A stretch of DNA of 64,000 bases. Origin: Pyrobaculum islandicum DSM 4184 (GTDB lineage Archaea; Thermoproteota; Thermoprotei; Thermoproteales; Thermoproteaceae). The stretch is from contig NC_008701.1 of assembly GCF_000015205.1 (NCBI RefSeq), forward strand, positions 124,001 through 188,000. The letters run 5' to 3'. The position numbers and the translations under genes are program-made. Shown piece after piece: positions 18,400 to 27,236 of the stretch (positions are counted from its first letter, which is position 1; every line of letters starts with the position of its first letter). A model generated the notes under the pieces. The model ran no database searches, was not told where the DNA came from, and worked only from the letters and a program-made list of their open reading frames with translations.

Positions 18400-19323
18400 T
18401 TATATATAGCGTGTAAAACGGATTTTAAAGAGGTCTTGCATAAAGATCTTTTGATATATTTTCTTTGCCTCTATATAGCTTAGCCTATATGTAAATTTAG
18501 CCAGCGCCGCGTCGGCTAAAATAGCTCTGTCATATCTACCGCGTATGACCAGGGGGCCAACAACTCTAGGCCTTAGTAAGACATATAGCGTAGTTGCCGC
18601 CGCAAGTGCCTTCTCTTCTTCTGGCTTCAATCTCGCCTCTTTGAGATGGGCTAAAGTGAGGGCGAGGCCCGGCGGCTTTGGGATATCTACGCTTAATTTT
18701 CTCCCCACGGCCTTATGTAGATGAACTACGTTGACTCTACACCCCAACTTCTTGGCTAAGTACTCTGCTATTGTCTCGTGGTACCAGTCGCTGTGGATTA
18801 AGACATCTCCACTGGCGTATTTTAAAACTCTGGCGATCTCCCTAGCCCTCAGCTCGCTTCTAAACTTTATCCTCGACGCGTCTAGCCTGGCGTATTTAGC
18901 CGTATAGACTACGATGTTTTCAAAATCTTTCCTCAGGAGAGCCGCGTTGTAATTCTTAAAGACATTGCCTAGGGCTGACTCGATATAGGCAATGTACTTC
19001 TCAGTTGGGTCGTTCACATCTAGTCTACCCATCAACGCGGCCATCCTAATCTTCATCGCAATCGTGCCGTAGGGATCAGACGGAATTACCTGAACCCCCC
19101 TACTCTCTAGTCTCCTCAAGCTATTGTAGAACTCCCTGGTATATATTGGGTCGAAATATTCAATCTCGTAGAAGAGAGAGTCTAGATCTATCTCCCCCCT
19201 TAGAAACTTTCCAACCCCCTCTACATTGGGAACCTCGGCTATTACAACGTCGTACTGTTCTGCCAACTCGACGAAATACCCCACGTACTCTGTACGCTGT
19301 GGTGTAAAAACAACTGAAATCAT
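18400..19323 (-). CDS. Conserved-looking hypothetical protein (307 aa)
   Basis: I do not recognise a family. The protein is soluble, starts MISVVFTPQRTEYVGYFVEL and has alternating strands and helices suggesting an alpha/beta fold. Possibly informative motifs are GVQVIPSDPYGTIAMKIRMA and GDVLIHSDWYHETIAEYLA, where His and Asp clusters could be catalytic or metal ligands. The start has a good TATA box (GATTTATATAC) about 25 nt upstream, so the gene is probably expressed alone. Neighbours on both sides are transposon debris. Confidence 0.65.
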   Translation of the reverse strand: MISVVFTPQRTEYVGYFVELAEQYDVVIAEVPNVEGVGKFLRGEIDLDSLFYEIEYFDPIYTREFYNSLRRLESRGVQVIPSDPYGTIAMKIRMAALMGRLDVNDPTEKYIAYIESALGNVFKNYNAALLRKDFENIVVYTAKYARLDASRIKFRSELRAREIARVLKYASGDVLIHSDWYHETIAEYLAKKLGCRVNVVHLHKAVGRKLSVDIPKPPGLALTLAHLKEARLKPEEEKALAAATTLYVLLRPRVVGPLVIRGRYDRAILADAALAKFTYRLSYIEAKKIYQKIFMQDLFKIRFTRYI

Positions 19324-19585
19324 AATTAAAATGACTATTGTATATAAATCTATGATCGACTAGCCACATATCCCGTCGCCACATTTCTAGACTTCAGAAG
19401 TCTTGCCAAAAAGTCTAAGAAGGCTTTGTAATGAGATATGCGTCTTGTAGTTGCGTTGGCTACTGCGGCTATGGTAGCCACCATTTTAGCCGCTCTTCGG
19501 CGAGAAGGACTTTGAGACTAACTACAGTGTACGCCCCTTGTCACTAAAGGAGCTAAGTATTTGTCTACACAGCTTTAAAAATTCA
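19324..19585. other. Gene-poor stretch
   Basis: A 25-codon hydrophobic ORF (MRLVVALATAAMVATILAAL) starts at 19438, but there is no further support for it. Nothing else was recognised. Confidence 0.25.
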
Positions 19586-20110
19586 CCCCGCCCTAAAGGC
19601 AAGGTTTCAACCACGAACAATCGGGCTAGTTTATGATTGCCACCTCTCGCGTTAACTATAGTAATAATCTGAACATAATTAGCGCACAGTTTGAAACTCC
19701 CTCCTTCTGTCTCAGCGTCTCGATTAACTTCACAAGCTGATCAACTGTGAGGTATTATTCAGTTTCCATTTTATGTGTTTAACCCATGGACACATGTAAT
19801 ACGTGGGAGGAAAGCTTGTACCTCGGCGTCTGAATAACCGTAGAGACAGAATTCCGCTGTTGTAGACAAAGAGGAGGTACTGGGAGTTGTTGGAAAAAGC
19901 AAAACAACCCACTTCCCCCTCTCAGCAACCACCACACTCTTAAGCTCGTAAAACTATCTTACCTACGAGGGACCCGGCGGCTAGGGGACACAGCCAGCCC
20001 CCAATGACCCAAGCCCCCTTGCCCGTGGCCGCCCAAAAGGCGTCTCCGCGGGCGGGCCCCAAGCCCTCCGGAGAGGGCCGGGCGCCACAGGGGGCTCTGG
20101 TACCCCGCCC
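19586..20110 (+). mobile_element. Deleted TnpB element (left hairpin, C-terminal remnant, right-end segment copy C)
   Basis: In order on the plus strand: the stem-loop CCCCGCCCTAAAGGC with AAGGTTTCAA (19586-19610), a remnant that shares GTGAGGTATT with 14920 and 49548 and ends in the TnpB C-terminal frame RRYWELLEKAKQPTSP (about 19870-19945), and a GC-rich right-end segment (19945-20105) matching the copy at 26723-26870. This looks like a 0.5-kb internal deletion product of a TnpB element, similar to a MITE. Confidence 0.55.
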
Positions 20111-20130
20111 TATTCACATAAAGAGTCGGC

Positions 20131-20146
20131 TATAAATTTTTATATC
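20131..20146 (+). promoter_or_regulatory. TATA box of the wHTH gene
   Basis: TATAAATTTTTATATC ends 19 nt before the ATG at 20165, the spacing expected for a leaderless archaeal transcript. Confidence 0.5.
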
Positions 20147-20164
20147 TGCACATCTCTTTCTAAC

Positions 20165-20596
20165 ATGGAGTTTAAGCCGGTGTATTACATGGTGTTGGAG
20201 TCTCTGGCACGTGGGGCAAAGTCGGTAGATGAGCTTGCAGATGAGCTCGGCCTAGAGCCCCACGATGTGGAGGCTGTCTTAAATACGCTAATGGTAGCTG
20301 GGTTTGTAGAAAAGGGAGAGAGAGGCCTTTTGTTAAAGAGAGTTGTATATAGCCTAACGCCACAGGGGTGGAAGACGCTGGCGGAGTGGAGACAGAGGGC
20401 TAAGGCAGAGTTAGAGAAGGCCGCCGAGCTGAGAAAAGCGGGCAGAGAGGAGGAGGCGGAGCAGATCCTCCAGCTCTACGAGCCCGCCATACCCCTCATG
20501 TTCGCTGCCGGCATCCTAGACACAGCCCTACTCACAGCCCTCGCGTTGGAAGAGCTTGAGGCGGCAGACGGCTGGGATCAAGACGTGGCTTTTTAA
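20165..20596 (+). CDS. Winged-helix DNA-binding protein
   Basis: Residues 1-70 form a winged helix: MVLESLARGAKSVDELADEL, GLEPHDVEAVLNTLMVAGFV and a wing around KRVVYSLTPQG. A charged coiled-coil stretch (about 75-105) and a helical C-terminus follow, perhaps for dimerisation. The arrangement is that of small MarR/PadR-like archaeal regulators. The ATG has a TATA box at the correct distance. No target can be told; the next gene is a convergent ATPase. Confidence 0.72.
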   Translation: MEFKPVYYMVLESLARGAKSVDELADELGLEPHDVEAVLNTLMVAGFVEKGERGLLLKRVVYSLTPQGWKTLAEWRQRAKAELEKAAELRKAGREEEAEQILQLYEPAIPLMFAAGILDTALLTALALEELEAADGWDQDVAF

Positions 20597-20692
20597 ATCT
20601 GCTTTTTGAGCAGAACGCAGATAGGTTTACAGCTGAAAGCCCCGTTAGGACGGTGGTCAAAGTCGCGCATATGGAGCTGTCTTTAATTTAGC

Positions 20693-21775
20693 CTATTGAC
20701 AAGAGACAGCGGTTTTCGCCGCGTGTCTAAGTAATGGATCCGCCGGCTTGTATACGTCGTCTTCTTTCTCCAACCACCCCTCTTCTACCAGCGTCTTTAG
20801 GAGTCTAGACAACTCTGCGTCGTACACGGGGCCTTCTTTGATCTCCAGATATCTCTTTATCTCAGACCACGTGGCCCCTTCGGCCGCCGCCTGCATTATG
20901 TAGATGTACCTCCTGCTCTGCCTCAGCTGTACGAATCTGCAGAACTCGCCCCAGGCAAGACGCGCCGCCTTCTCCAGCACCTCAGCGATGAGAGACTCTG
21001 TGAGTCTCCCCGCCCTAACTGCCTCAAGGCCTAGATAGGCCAACCAGCCGATGACGCCGTCTAGCTTATCGACGGCTGTCTCCAGCGCCTCCTTGGTGTA
21101 TCTCACACCTGCCTCCTCTAGGCCTTTTGTGAGAAACTCCTTAGCTCTATCTCTGGGGAGCGGTCTCACTTGGATTGTGTATATATAGCGGCCGTACATC
21201 GGCGACGGGGGGTCGTCCGGCCTTAGGAGGCGGTGTATAAGCCCGACCTTGGAGCCGGTGAGGAGGAAGACGACGTTGGACAAGTTGTCGTATGCCCAAG
21301 CGAGAACCGGCGTGAAGGAGCCGCCCTTCAACTTATAGAGCTCCTGCGCCTCATCTATGACAAAGACGACGCGGACCCCCTCTGACTCAGCCCACTTGTC
21401 TAAGGCCTTCAACAGCTCGGCGGGCGGAGGCCTACGCTTGCCAACGGCAAAGCTTATCTCCAGGCCCGCCACGGAGACGCCGGAGATCCTAGACAGCGCC
21501 TCCAAAAGCCTTCTAGACCTCGGGAGAGCGGACTTCAAAACGCCGTAGAAGTCGTCCCAGGTGACATAGGTACGCCACTCGAACTCCCTCACGTCTACAT
21601 AGACCCTGGGCAAATCCCACGTCGTTGCTTTTGCAAGAGAGGTTTTCCCAACCCGCCTCACCCCCAGAAGTGCGACCACCCTCCTCTCCCTCAGCGCCCT
21701 CCTCAGCTCCTCCAACTCGGCCTCTCTATCGAAAAGCTCGTCAGGCCTCTCCACAGGCCCTTCCTTAAACAACAT
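20693..21775 (-). CDS. Archaeal AAA+ ATPase (arCOG ATPase_2 type)
   Basis: The 360-residue protein starts RPDELFDREAELEELRRALR, as archaeal ATPases of the ATPase_2 (PF01637) group do. Walker A is LGVRRVGKTSLAK and Walker B is VVFVIDEAQEL; the sensor VVFLLTGSKVGL is present. The C-terminal 100 residues look like a winged helix (SEIKRYLEIKEGPVYDAEL ... VEEGWLEKED). These STAND-like ATPases are of unclear function, often linked with mobile elements or defence. The start codon is embedded in a 27-nt perfect palindrome that lies between the TATA box and the start. Confidence 0.82.
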   Translation of the reverse strand: MLFKEGPVERPDELFDREAELEELRRALRERRVVALLGVRRVGKTSLAKATTWDLPRVYVDVREFEWRTYVTWDDFYGVLKSALPRSRRLLEALSRISGVSVAGLEISFAVGKRRPPPAELLKALDKWAESEGVRVVFVIDEAQELYKLKGGSFTPVLAWAYDNLSNVVFLLTGSKVGLIHRLLRPDDPPSPMYGRYIYTIQVRPLPRDRAKEFLTKGLEEAGVRYTKEALETAVDKLDGVIGWLAYLGLEAVRAGRLTESLIAEVLEKAARLAWGEFCRFVQLRQSRRYIYIMQAAAEGATWSEIKRYLEIKEGPVYDAELSRLLKTLVEEGWLEKEDDVYKPADPLLRHAAKTAVSCQ

Positions 21776-21800
21776 ACCTCCCTAGTAACTAGGGAGGTAT
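21774..21800. promoter_or_regulatory. Perfect palindrome at the ATPase start
   Basis: ATACCTCCCTAGT, one central base, ACTAGGGAGGTAT: 13-bp arms with no mismatch. It spans from the start codon (21773-21775) to the TATA box on the minus strand (about 21796-21804), exactly where a repressor would block transcription. Confidence 0.65.
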
Positions 21801-22081
21801 AAAGTTTTAATAACCGGCCACGCCGGCGGCAGGCGCCAGTAGCCGGCTTTAGAGCTTCCATAAGAAATTCGGCATATTTTTCGGCGTCTTTTGTTTCCTA
21901 TGGGAAACAAAGTAGATTTAGGAATAGTTAATTTAGCAACTATGTACGTATATGTAGATGGGCTGAAATCTCTGTTGGTTATGGGAGGCGCATGGAAGCA
22001 AGCCAAAAGTTTTACAAGACAAACCCACGGCGCCGTGCCCCGTCTCAGAGCCAGCGAAACCCGCCCCCTCCCCTGGCGCTG
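21801..22081. other. Gene-free stretch with second operator-like palindrome
   Basis: At 21890-21911 lies TTTGTTTCC, four bases, GGAAACAAA, preceded by TTTCGGCGTCTT. The same motif with its lead-in occurs at 50221-50253 before another ATPase gene. A plus-strand frame after it (VNLATMYVYVDGLKSLLVMG) may be a relic of a lost gene. No intact gene is seen. Confidence 0.4.
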
Positions 22082-22380
22082 GCTGAGACTGCGACATATG
22101 CGGCGCCCGCCGACGTGTTGACTACGGCGGCTGTCTGGGGGCTTCGTTGAGTTGAATCTACTCTTCGCCAACGCGTCTTGGCCCGCCGCGGTGGCGCTGA
22201 GCAGCGCCGCAAGGCGGCGTTGGGAGGCATGGCCATGACCTTCGCAGCCAGAGCCGTCGCTAGCAACTTGCCGACCTCGCCGGCGTCATACGCCGCCGTT
22301 GCCACCCCCAAGCCTTGTTCATACCGGCGATACCCACCGCGGCGTTGGCGGCGCTCGCGGTAAAACCGCCATAGAACAAA
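22082..22380. repeat. Duplicated Ala-rich segment, copy 1
   Basis: This segment aligns with 42036-42290. The core from about 22213 to 22310 is nearly identical (plus-strand translation TFAARAVASNLPTSPASY). Copy 1 has an extra insertion of about 60 bases. Neither strand has a clearly intact gene. It may be the remains of a small membrane-protein gene or a paREP-like family. Confidence 0.45.
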
Positions 22381-22624
22381 CCCGTTTTTTAACCAATCCA
22401 ATCACATTCTAAATTCTGCACTCACCAGCTATGAAGCAGTGAAAATGAAGGTAGTAAACCACAAACATGTGACCCGCCTTAAGGGAACCCTCGCCCTTTA
22501 GGGCGGAGAGGAGGTCAGATGGTTAAGCTAAACGGCAAAATCTCGCAGCAGAGAGAGTCTTCGTGGTAAACGTTAACACAAGGCCCAAGAAGCCGAGGAC
22601 AGCCGGATACACTAAAAGCGGCGG
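22381..22624. other. Gene-free stretch with solo hairpin
   Basis: CCTCGCCCTTTAGGGCGGAG at 22489-22508 is the solo hairpin motif in minus orientation. Otherwise nothing was recognised. Confidence 0.35.
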
Positions 22625-23122
22625 CTAAAGGCCAGTCAATGCCTTAGTCTCCGCCCCGTAGGGTAAACATGGGAGGATATATGGGCGGGCCAGCTTGATT
22701 GCCTCAACGAGCCAAGCGTCTTGTTGGTTGTATAGTTTTATACAGTAGCCGGCCTCTCCGGGGTCTAGCGGCCAGTTTTTCACACGGCAAAAAATCGGCA
22801 GAATCGCGCCAAGTTTTACATTGTCTTCTATCCAGACGCATCTTACCGCAAAGGCGCCTAGTTGTGTAAGTGTTGCTGGAGTCTCCGAGTCCCAGTCTCC
22901 GCTCCTCCCCACGGAGATTACGCCCAGCCTCCTAAGATCGTTGTATGCCATCGCCGGCAACACGCCGAATTTTTTCAAAAGAGGTTTTTCAACCTCCTCT
23001 AGCTCTCTCTTATGTACAACTCCCCGCGTCTTGGCTAGATATCTCAACAACACGCCATAGACAGCAAATCCGTCGGCGCCGGCCTTATCTAAGACTTGGA
23101 GCTTGTCGCCACTGTAGTGTGG
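22625..23122 (-). CDS. Hypothetical protein, possibly wHTH-containing
   Basis: I chose ATG 23122 (MPHYSGDKLQVLDKAGADGF) since a TATA-like TTTTTAATATAG lies upstream at a better distance than for the GTG at 23155. The 165-residue protein has helical segments (VYGVLLRYLAKTRGVVHKREL, AMAYNDLRRLGVISV) resembling a winged helix. The C-terminal half is not recognised. Function is unknown. Confidence 0.5.
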   Translation of the reverse strand, partial: PHYSGDKLQVLDKAGADGFAVYGVLLRYLAKTRGVVHKRELEEVEKPLLKKFGVLPAMAYNDLRRLGVISVGRSGDWDSETPATLTQLGAFAVRCVWIEDNVKLGAILPIFCRVKNWPLDPGEAGYCIKLYNQQDAWLVEAIKLARPYILPCLPYGAETKALTGL

Positions 23123-23205
23123 CATTAATCTAGTTAAAAATCTGAGTATAAACACATATTCACTATATTAAAAACCGACTGAAGCGCTTGACGTCTCTCG
23201 GATTT

Positions 23206-24096
23206 TTATGAGCTGTAGTATTTTAAAATTCCCTGTACTGCCATTTGGAAGAGGTGGTAATGCGCCTTTAGTTTTTTTAACTCTGGGTAGACGCGGCGGA
23301 GGTCTTGATCTCTCTCAGCTAAGATAGACTCTAGCTCTGCAGGCGTGAGTTTTTCTCTGGCGGCTTCTTCCGCAGATCTACTCCATGTCTCTAGTTGAGA
23401 TAGATGTCTATTTAAGAGGTCGACGGCGTTGTCTAAAAGATCGTGGTGGGTATATGCGACGTATCTAGGCCTTTTTGAAATCAGCTTCTTGACGCTTTCT
23501 ATATACATGTCGAGTCTAAGCGGCTCCATTGTAGTTGGAATAATGTAGTCAAGCGACTTTACGTATATGCCGGCGGCATCTCCCACCACAAGTATATCCC
23601 ACGGCTTTATGATAAAAGACTGGTGGTGGCTCGCATGTCCAGGGGTGTGGACAACCTCAACCTCTATGTCGCCTATGTTTACAATCTCACCGTCTTCTGT
23701 AATTTTGGCGTTTCTACTAGGCACTTCGAGAGGCCTTCCATACAACTCGCCGAGCCATCCCATGGCCTCTCTCGCAGGCACCCATATTATATCTGGGTTG
23801 GGAAGCACCTTAGCGCCTCTAGGGTGTACGTAGAATAAGGCCTCTGGATTTAACTCAGCCAAGGCCCCCGAGCCTCCGTAGTGGTCTATATGTACATGTG
23901 TAAGAAATATATGTGAAGGAGGTTTTCCAAGAGTTTTAACAGCAGTTACTAGATCTGCTTTTGAACACGCAGGCCCTCCCTCAAAAACGGCGAGATTTCT
24001 CCCGGCGTCTACCACATATACAGACACGAGATTGGAAAACCCCCCGGGCTCTAGATCTATCTTATAAACGCCCTCTAGAACTCTAACTATTTTCAT
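23206..24096 (-). CDS. Metallo-beta-lactamase-fold hydrolase
   Basis: The motif THVHIDHYGG (HxHxDH) and later HTPGHASHH, VVGDAAG and YTHHD supply the ligands of a dinuclear metal centre. At 296 residues it is a single-domain MBL enzyme with a C-terminal helical extension (about 225-290). It is likely a cytoplasmic hydrolase or thioesterase, but the substrate is unknown. A TATA-like GCTTATTAAAG lies upstream of the ATG. It precedes a thioesterase/CoA-transferase pair on the same strand, which hints at acyl-CoA or thioester chemistry. Confidence 0.85.
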   Translation of the reverse strand: MKIVRVLEGVYKIDLEPGGFSNLVSVYVVDAGRNLAVFEGGPACSKADLVTAVKTLGKPPSHIFLTHVHIDHYGGSGALAELNPEALFYVHPRGAKVLPNPDIIWVPAREAMGWLGELYGRPLEVPSRNAKITEDGEIVNIGDIEVEVVHTPGHASHHQSFIIKPWDILVVGDAAGIYVKSLDYIIPTTMEPLRLDMYIESVKKLISKRPRYVAYTHHDLLDNAVDLLNRHLSQLETWSRSAEEAAREKLTPAELESILAERDQDLRRVYPELKKLKAHYHLFQMAVQGILKYYSS

Positions 24097-24153
24097 ACTA
24101 AGACTTTAATAAGCACTTATAACAGTTACCTTCTCTATTCTAGGTTAAAAATA

Positions 24154-25079
24154 TCAAAGCTTGTCAAGAAGCTGGTTGTGTTCGCCTAACACAGGCGCGG
24201 ACCCCCCGGCTGGAGCTATGGAGCGAATTATCTCGCCTAGGTCTACCCCGTGGCAAACCTCTTGTATAGTTCTAACTGGCGAAAGCGGTATATCGAGTTC
24301 AGCCGCTTTTTTCAACAGCTCTATACAGTTAACTTTAGCAAACTCTCTCTGCACCTCTTCTACAGCCTCTCTATCATACATTCTACTTCCCAAATCTTCT
24401 CCAATTATTGAGACAAAACGCCGCCAGAACTTTTCCTCCACTGCGCCAAGCGCCACAGATCCGCCGGCGCATTTATACACATTGTAAAACGGGTAGCCCC
24501 CAGTAAGGTGTAGATCGCCTATATGTTTCAACTGTGCGAAGTTGAGCAGATTGAGCATATATGCCGTAGTCTCCATAGGCACTTCAAAATATCCAGCTCG
24601 GCCAGTCGCCACCGCAACAGCCGCTACAAACGCCGCCGCCAAGCCCGTGGCGACGTCTACACACTGGGGCACCGGCGGCCTATCGCCTAAGTGGCCTGCA
24701 ACGGCAGCGAAATTTATGTCATGCCCAGGCGCGTCTGAATTTTTATATCCAGAGACTGTGACGTATATAATATTGGGGTTAATCGATTTTAACACGTCAT
24801 ATGAAACTCCGCGGCAGCACGGCGAAAACTTGTCAACACTATATCTGCCTTTTCGATAAGTCTATAAAGACGGGCTCTATCCTCCCCCCTCTTCAAGTCC
24901 AATACCACGCTGTATTTACCAGCGTTAAGTATCTGGAAAAGTGGAGGTATGTAGACTCTCAGGGGGTCTCCCCCAGGGGGCTCCACTTTAAAAACCTCAA
25001 ACCCCCACCCCGCGAGCAGTCTGCCGGCAAGCGGCGCTGGGTATAATACGGCAAGCTCCACTACTCTATACTTCGCCAT
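24154..25079 (-). pseudogene. Class III CoA-transferase (CaiB/BaiF), frameshifted
   Basis: The N-terminal part (25079 to about 24800) reads VVELAVLYPAPLAGRLLAGW, FKVEPPGGDPLR and VVLDLKRGEDRARL, all CaiB/BaiF features. The frame then stops at AEFHMTC. In another frame the protein continues SYDVLKSINPNIIYVTVSGY down to 24154, with the active-site region VDVATGLAAAFVA. A single missing base in the GAGTTTCATATG stretch near 24795-24805 would explain this. Together the parts give about 305 residues, somewhat short for the family (usually near 380-400). A sequencing error, true decay or programmed frameshifting cannot be told apart here. Confidence 0.75.
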
Positions 25080-25456
25080 ACGTCAACTAGCTCCTGGGGA
25101 CATCTAGTAGATTTCAACCTTCCCCCCTCGTTTTCTACACACACAGCTACGATATGGCCTGTAGCAGACAACGCGCCGGTCGTCTCGTTGTAAATCTCAA
25201 AGCCGTATTTAACTGCCTTCTCCCTAATCTCCAACGGCTTTAAGACAACCCTCGCCACATCGCCTCTTCTTAACGGCGATTTAAATACGGCATAGGCCTC
25301 CACACGCGGCATACGGCTGTGTATTTCCAAAACGCCCCTGGCCCTATAGAACTCCTCCTCGGCATGTTCAACTAGGCTAAAGAACTCTGAAAAATGGACT
25401 ATTCCAGCCGCGTCAGTTTGAGACCAATAGATGTAAAATCGCACCTCAAAAGGCAT
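25061..25456 (-). CDS. Acyl-CoA thioesterase (4HBT hotdog)
   Basis: The 131-residue protein shows the 4-hydroxybenzoyl-CoA thioesterase signature YWSQTDAAGIVHFSEFFSLVEHAEEEF, where the Asp of TDAAG is the likely catalytic residue. It would hydrolyse acyl-CoA esters in the cytoplasm. It overlaps the start of the CoA-transferase gene by 19 bases, so they were one operon. TATA-like AAAGATAAAAAC precedes the ATG. Confidence 0.85.
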   Translation of the reverse strand: MPFEVRFYIYWSQTDAAGIVHFSEFFSLVEHAEEEFYRARGVLEIHSRMPRVEAYAVFKSPLRRGDVARVVLKPLEIREKAVKYGFEIYNETTGALSATGHIVAVCVENEGGRLKSTRCPQELVDVWRSIE

Positions 25457-25620
25457 AACTAATGTTTACCAGATGTTTTTATCTTTCTACATAGCAAAAA
25501 CGGGCGTCCTAAAGCTCTGCGCTACCTCTGCCTTTTCAACCTGAGCCGGCGACGTGTTTTACGCTTTAAATCCCCACAATCTTCTCCAAAACATTTATAA
25601 TGTCTAGGCCGATGTCTTTA

Positions 25621-26184
25621 ATGCCAAAGGTTGTCAAGCGTTCAAGCGCTGAGGAGGAGTATATAGAGGGCAAGGTATATAACTCTTTATTAAAAGCAGG
25701 CGCCACAGACGAAGTTACAAAAGAAATTGTTAAAGAACTCGGCGAATGGGTGAAGAAAAGGAGGAAGGTCTTCAGCGACGAAATCAGGAGGTCTGTCCTA
25801 ACTCGTTTAAGAAAGCTAGAACCCGAAGCCGCCGACGCGTGGGAGTTTTACGACAGAGTTTTCAAAGGCGGAGTCACATTTGACAACGGCAAGGTGGTAG
25901 TGGTGGAAAAAGGCCGCCTATACCTAGGTAGAAAGATTAAAGACGTGGGAGGCAAGGGGCTTAGCAACGCAGAAGAGGTGAGAGAAATCTTAGACGAGCT
26001 TAGAGAAGATATGGATTATGGGCTATCTCCCAAGGTGATAAACGCGAGGCTTTACGCTCTGTTTATGGGCGTCCTCCATAAGAAAGATATGCCAAAGGAG
26101 GAAAAAGAGAAGGCTATAGAGCTCATAAATGAGTTTAGGAAACAACTTGGCTGGAAGCCCTACGAGTTGAAGAAGCCCCTGTAG
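25621..26184 (+). CDS. ATP-cone domain protein
   Basis: I chose ATG 25621 because CATTTATAATG lies about 25 nt before it; upstream in-frame ATGs at 25600 and 25612 overlap the promoter. Residues 1-80 resemble an ATP-cone: VVKRSSAEEEYIEGKVYNSL, KEIVKELGEWVKKRR, FSDEIRRSVLTRLRKLEPEA and DAWEFYDRVFKGG. The C-terminal 90 residues are helical and charged with no known domain. Free-standing ATP-cone proteins in archaea are thought to be nucleotide-sensing regulators, as NrdR is in bacteria; here no ribonucleotide reductase gene is near. Confidence 0.6.
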   Translation: MPKVVKRSSAEEEYIEGKVYNSLLKAGATDEVTKEIVKELGEWVKKRRKVFSDEIRRSVLTRLRKLEPEAADAWEFYDRVFKGGVTFDNGKVVVVEKGRLYLGRKIKDVGGKGLSNAEEVREILDELREDMDYGLSPKVINARLYALFMGVLHKKDMPKEEKEKAIELINEFRKQLGWKPYELKKPL

Positions 26185-26497
26185 CATGTTACGCTTAATT
26201 ACCCTCATCTCCATATCTCTGGAACACCAGCTTTTTCATGCGCCCTATGTGCTGTCTTATGGCATTTACTCTCCAACACCCAGGGTATCTGCACTATATG
26301 TCTAAGCTTTCGCAACTTAACTATTCAGTGCTAGGGGACTCATCGTTTATAAGTGTGGCGTCCTACAGCTTTATAGATGTTACTACAGGCTTGTTTCCTG
26401 AAGACCCCTTGGAGAGTGTCAGAGAATACACCTTTGGATTACATATCACATGTTCATGTAGTACATCTTCAATGCGGCAGACGAGGGCTTTAAGAAG
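26185..26497. other. Gene-free stretch
   Basis: Only weak frames without family features or promoters are present. Nothing was recognised. Confidence 0.3.
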
Positions 26498-26722
26498 TTA
26501 AGACTCCAACTGGCGTAAGTAGCTGAATACTGCCTCGACAAGCCTTTCTATATCGTCAACCACTAGGTCGATGTGTGGATATCCGCCGAACCCGGATTTG
26601 TCAAGTCCGTTGTATTGAAATTTGTAGAGGTTGATGGACACGTTTGTAAGGTCGTAGAGCCTCATCCTGGCGGCGTCCTCTAACACCTTTGCCACGGCAA
26701 GCATATAGCCGGTAGGCATAAA
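26498..26722 (-). pseudogene. paREP1 C-terminal fragment
   Basis: The minus-strand frame reads MPTGYMLAVAKVLEDAARMR, YDLTNVSINLYKFQYNGLD and DDIERLVEAVFSYL to a stop. This matches the end of paREP1 proteins of Pyrobaculum, with the typical helical AVAKVLED and LYxFQYNGxD motifs. The N-terminal half is replaced by the right end of a TnpB element at about 26723, so the gene was cut by that insertion. Confidence 0.65.
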
Positions 26723-26870
26723 GCCCCCTTTGCGGCTCCCGGCCTTCCCGGGGGGCTCGGGGCCCGCCTGGAGTCGCTTGGAGCAACCCAGGGCGGGGTC
26801 ATGCCGGCGGCGCCCTAATCGCCGAGCCCCAGAGCAGGGGTGGCAACTCATGGGATAAATGGCTTTACGA
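26723..26870 (-). repeat. GC-rich structured right-end segment, copy F
   Basis: On the minus strand this segment (from GCTCGTAAAG to AAAGGGGGCT) matches 19945-20105, including GCGGGCCCC ... GGCCGGG. It directly follows a TnpB C-terminal remnant and marks the junction with the paREP1 fragment. Confidence 0.5.
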
Positions 26871-27230
26871 GCTTAAAAGTGTGATGGCTGCGGGGGTTGG
26901 AAAAACGGGTTTTATCTTCCTGAGGAGCTCCCAATAGCGTCTTTTGGCCCAGAGGAGCGGAATTCAATCTCTGTGATCTGAGAAGCCGCAGGCGCATTTC
27001 ATAACGCGGTTTTTCTCCTCTGCCATCTTGGCGCCACACTTCGGACAGACGGTTGAGTACAACCTCTCTTCCAGATACGGCAGTCCGTACCATTGCGCTA
27101 GCGCCTGTAGGCGTCTCCTCAGCTGGCCAAGCCCGTCGTAGAGGCGCTTCTTCTCTCCATTGCTCTCTGCATTCTGCCAAGGCTTGGCGAGTTCTACCAC
27201 ATAAGTTTACAAACTTTAAAAAGCTTATAC
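26871..27230 (-). pseudogene. TnpB C-terminal remnant
   Basis: The minus strand encodes LYDGLGQLRRRLQALAQWYG, LPYLEERLYSTVCPKCGAKM and AEEKNRVMKCACGFSDHRD, then, after a frameshift, RRYWELLRKIKPVFPTPAA and a stop. Zinc ligands are kept, but the N-terminal and RuvC-I/II parts are missing. Confidence 0.75.
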
Positions 27231-27236
27231 ACAGCT

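Noticed and set aside
18400-19323. Assignment of the 307-aa protein to a TraB- or esterase-like family
   Set aside because: Only loose resemblance of His/Asp-containing stretches; no diagnostic motif was found, so no function is claimed.
19438-19515. 25-codon hydrophobic peptide
   Set aside because: Too short to support without conservation; no TATA box at the right distance.
21774-22510. Palindromes and hairpins read as a CRISPR array
   Set aside because: The repeats are few, differ in sequence and are not evenly spaced; no repeat-spacer pattern exists anywhere in the window.
26238-26501. 87-codon plus-strand ORF
   Set aside because: No family similarity, no promoter and an unusual Ser/Cys-rich composition.
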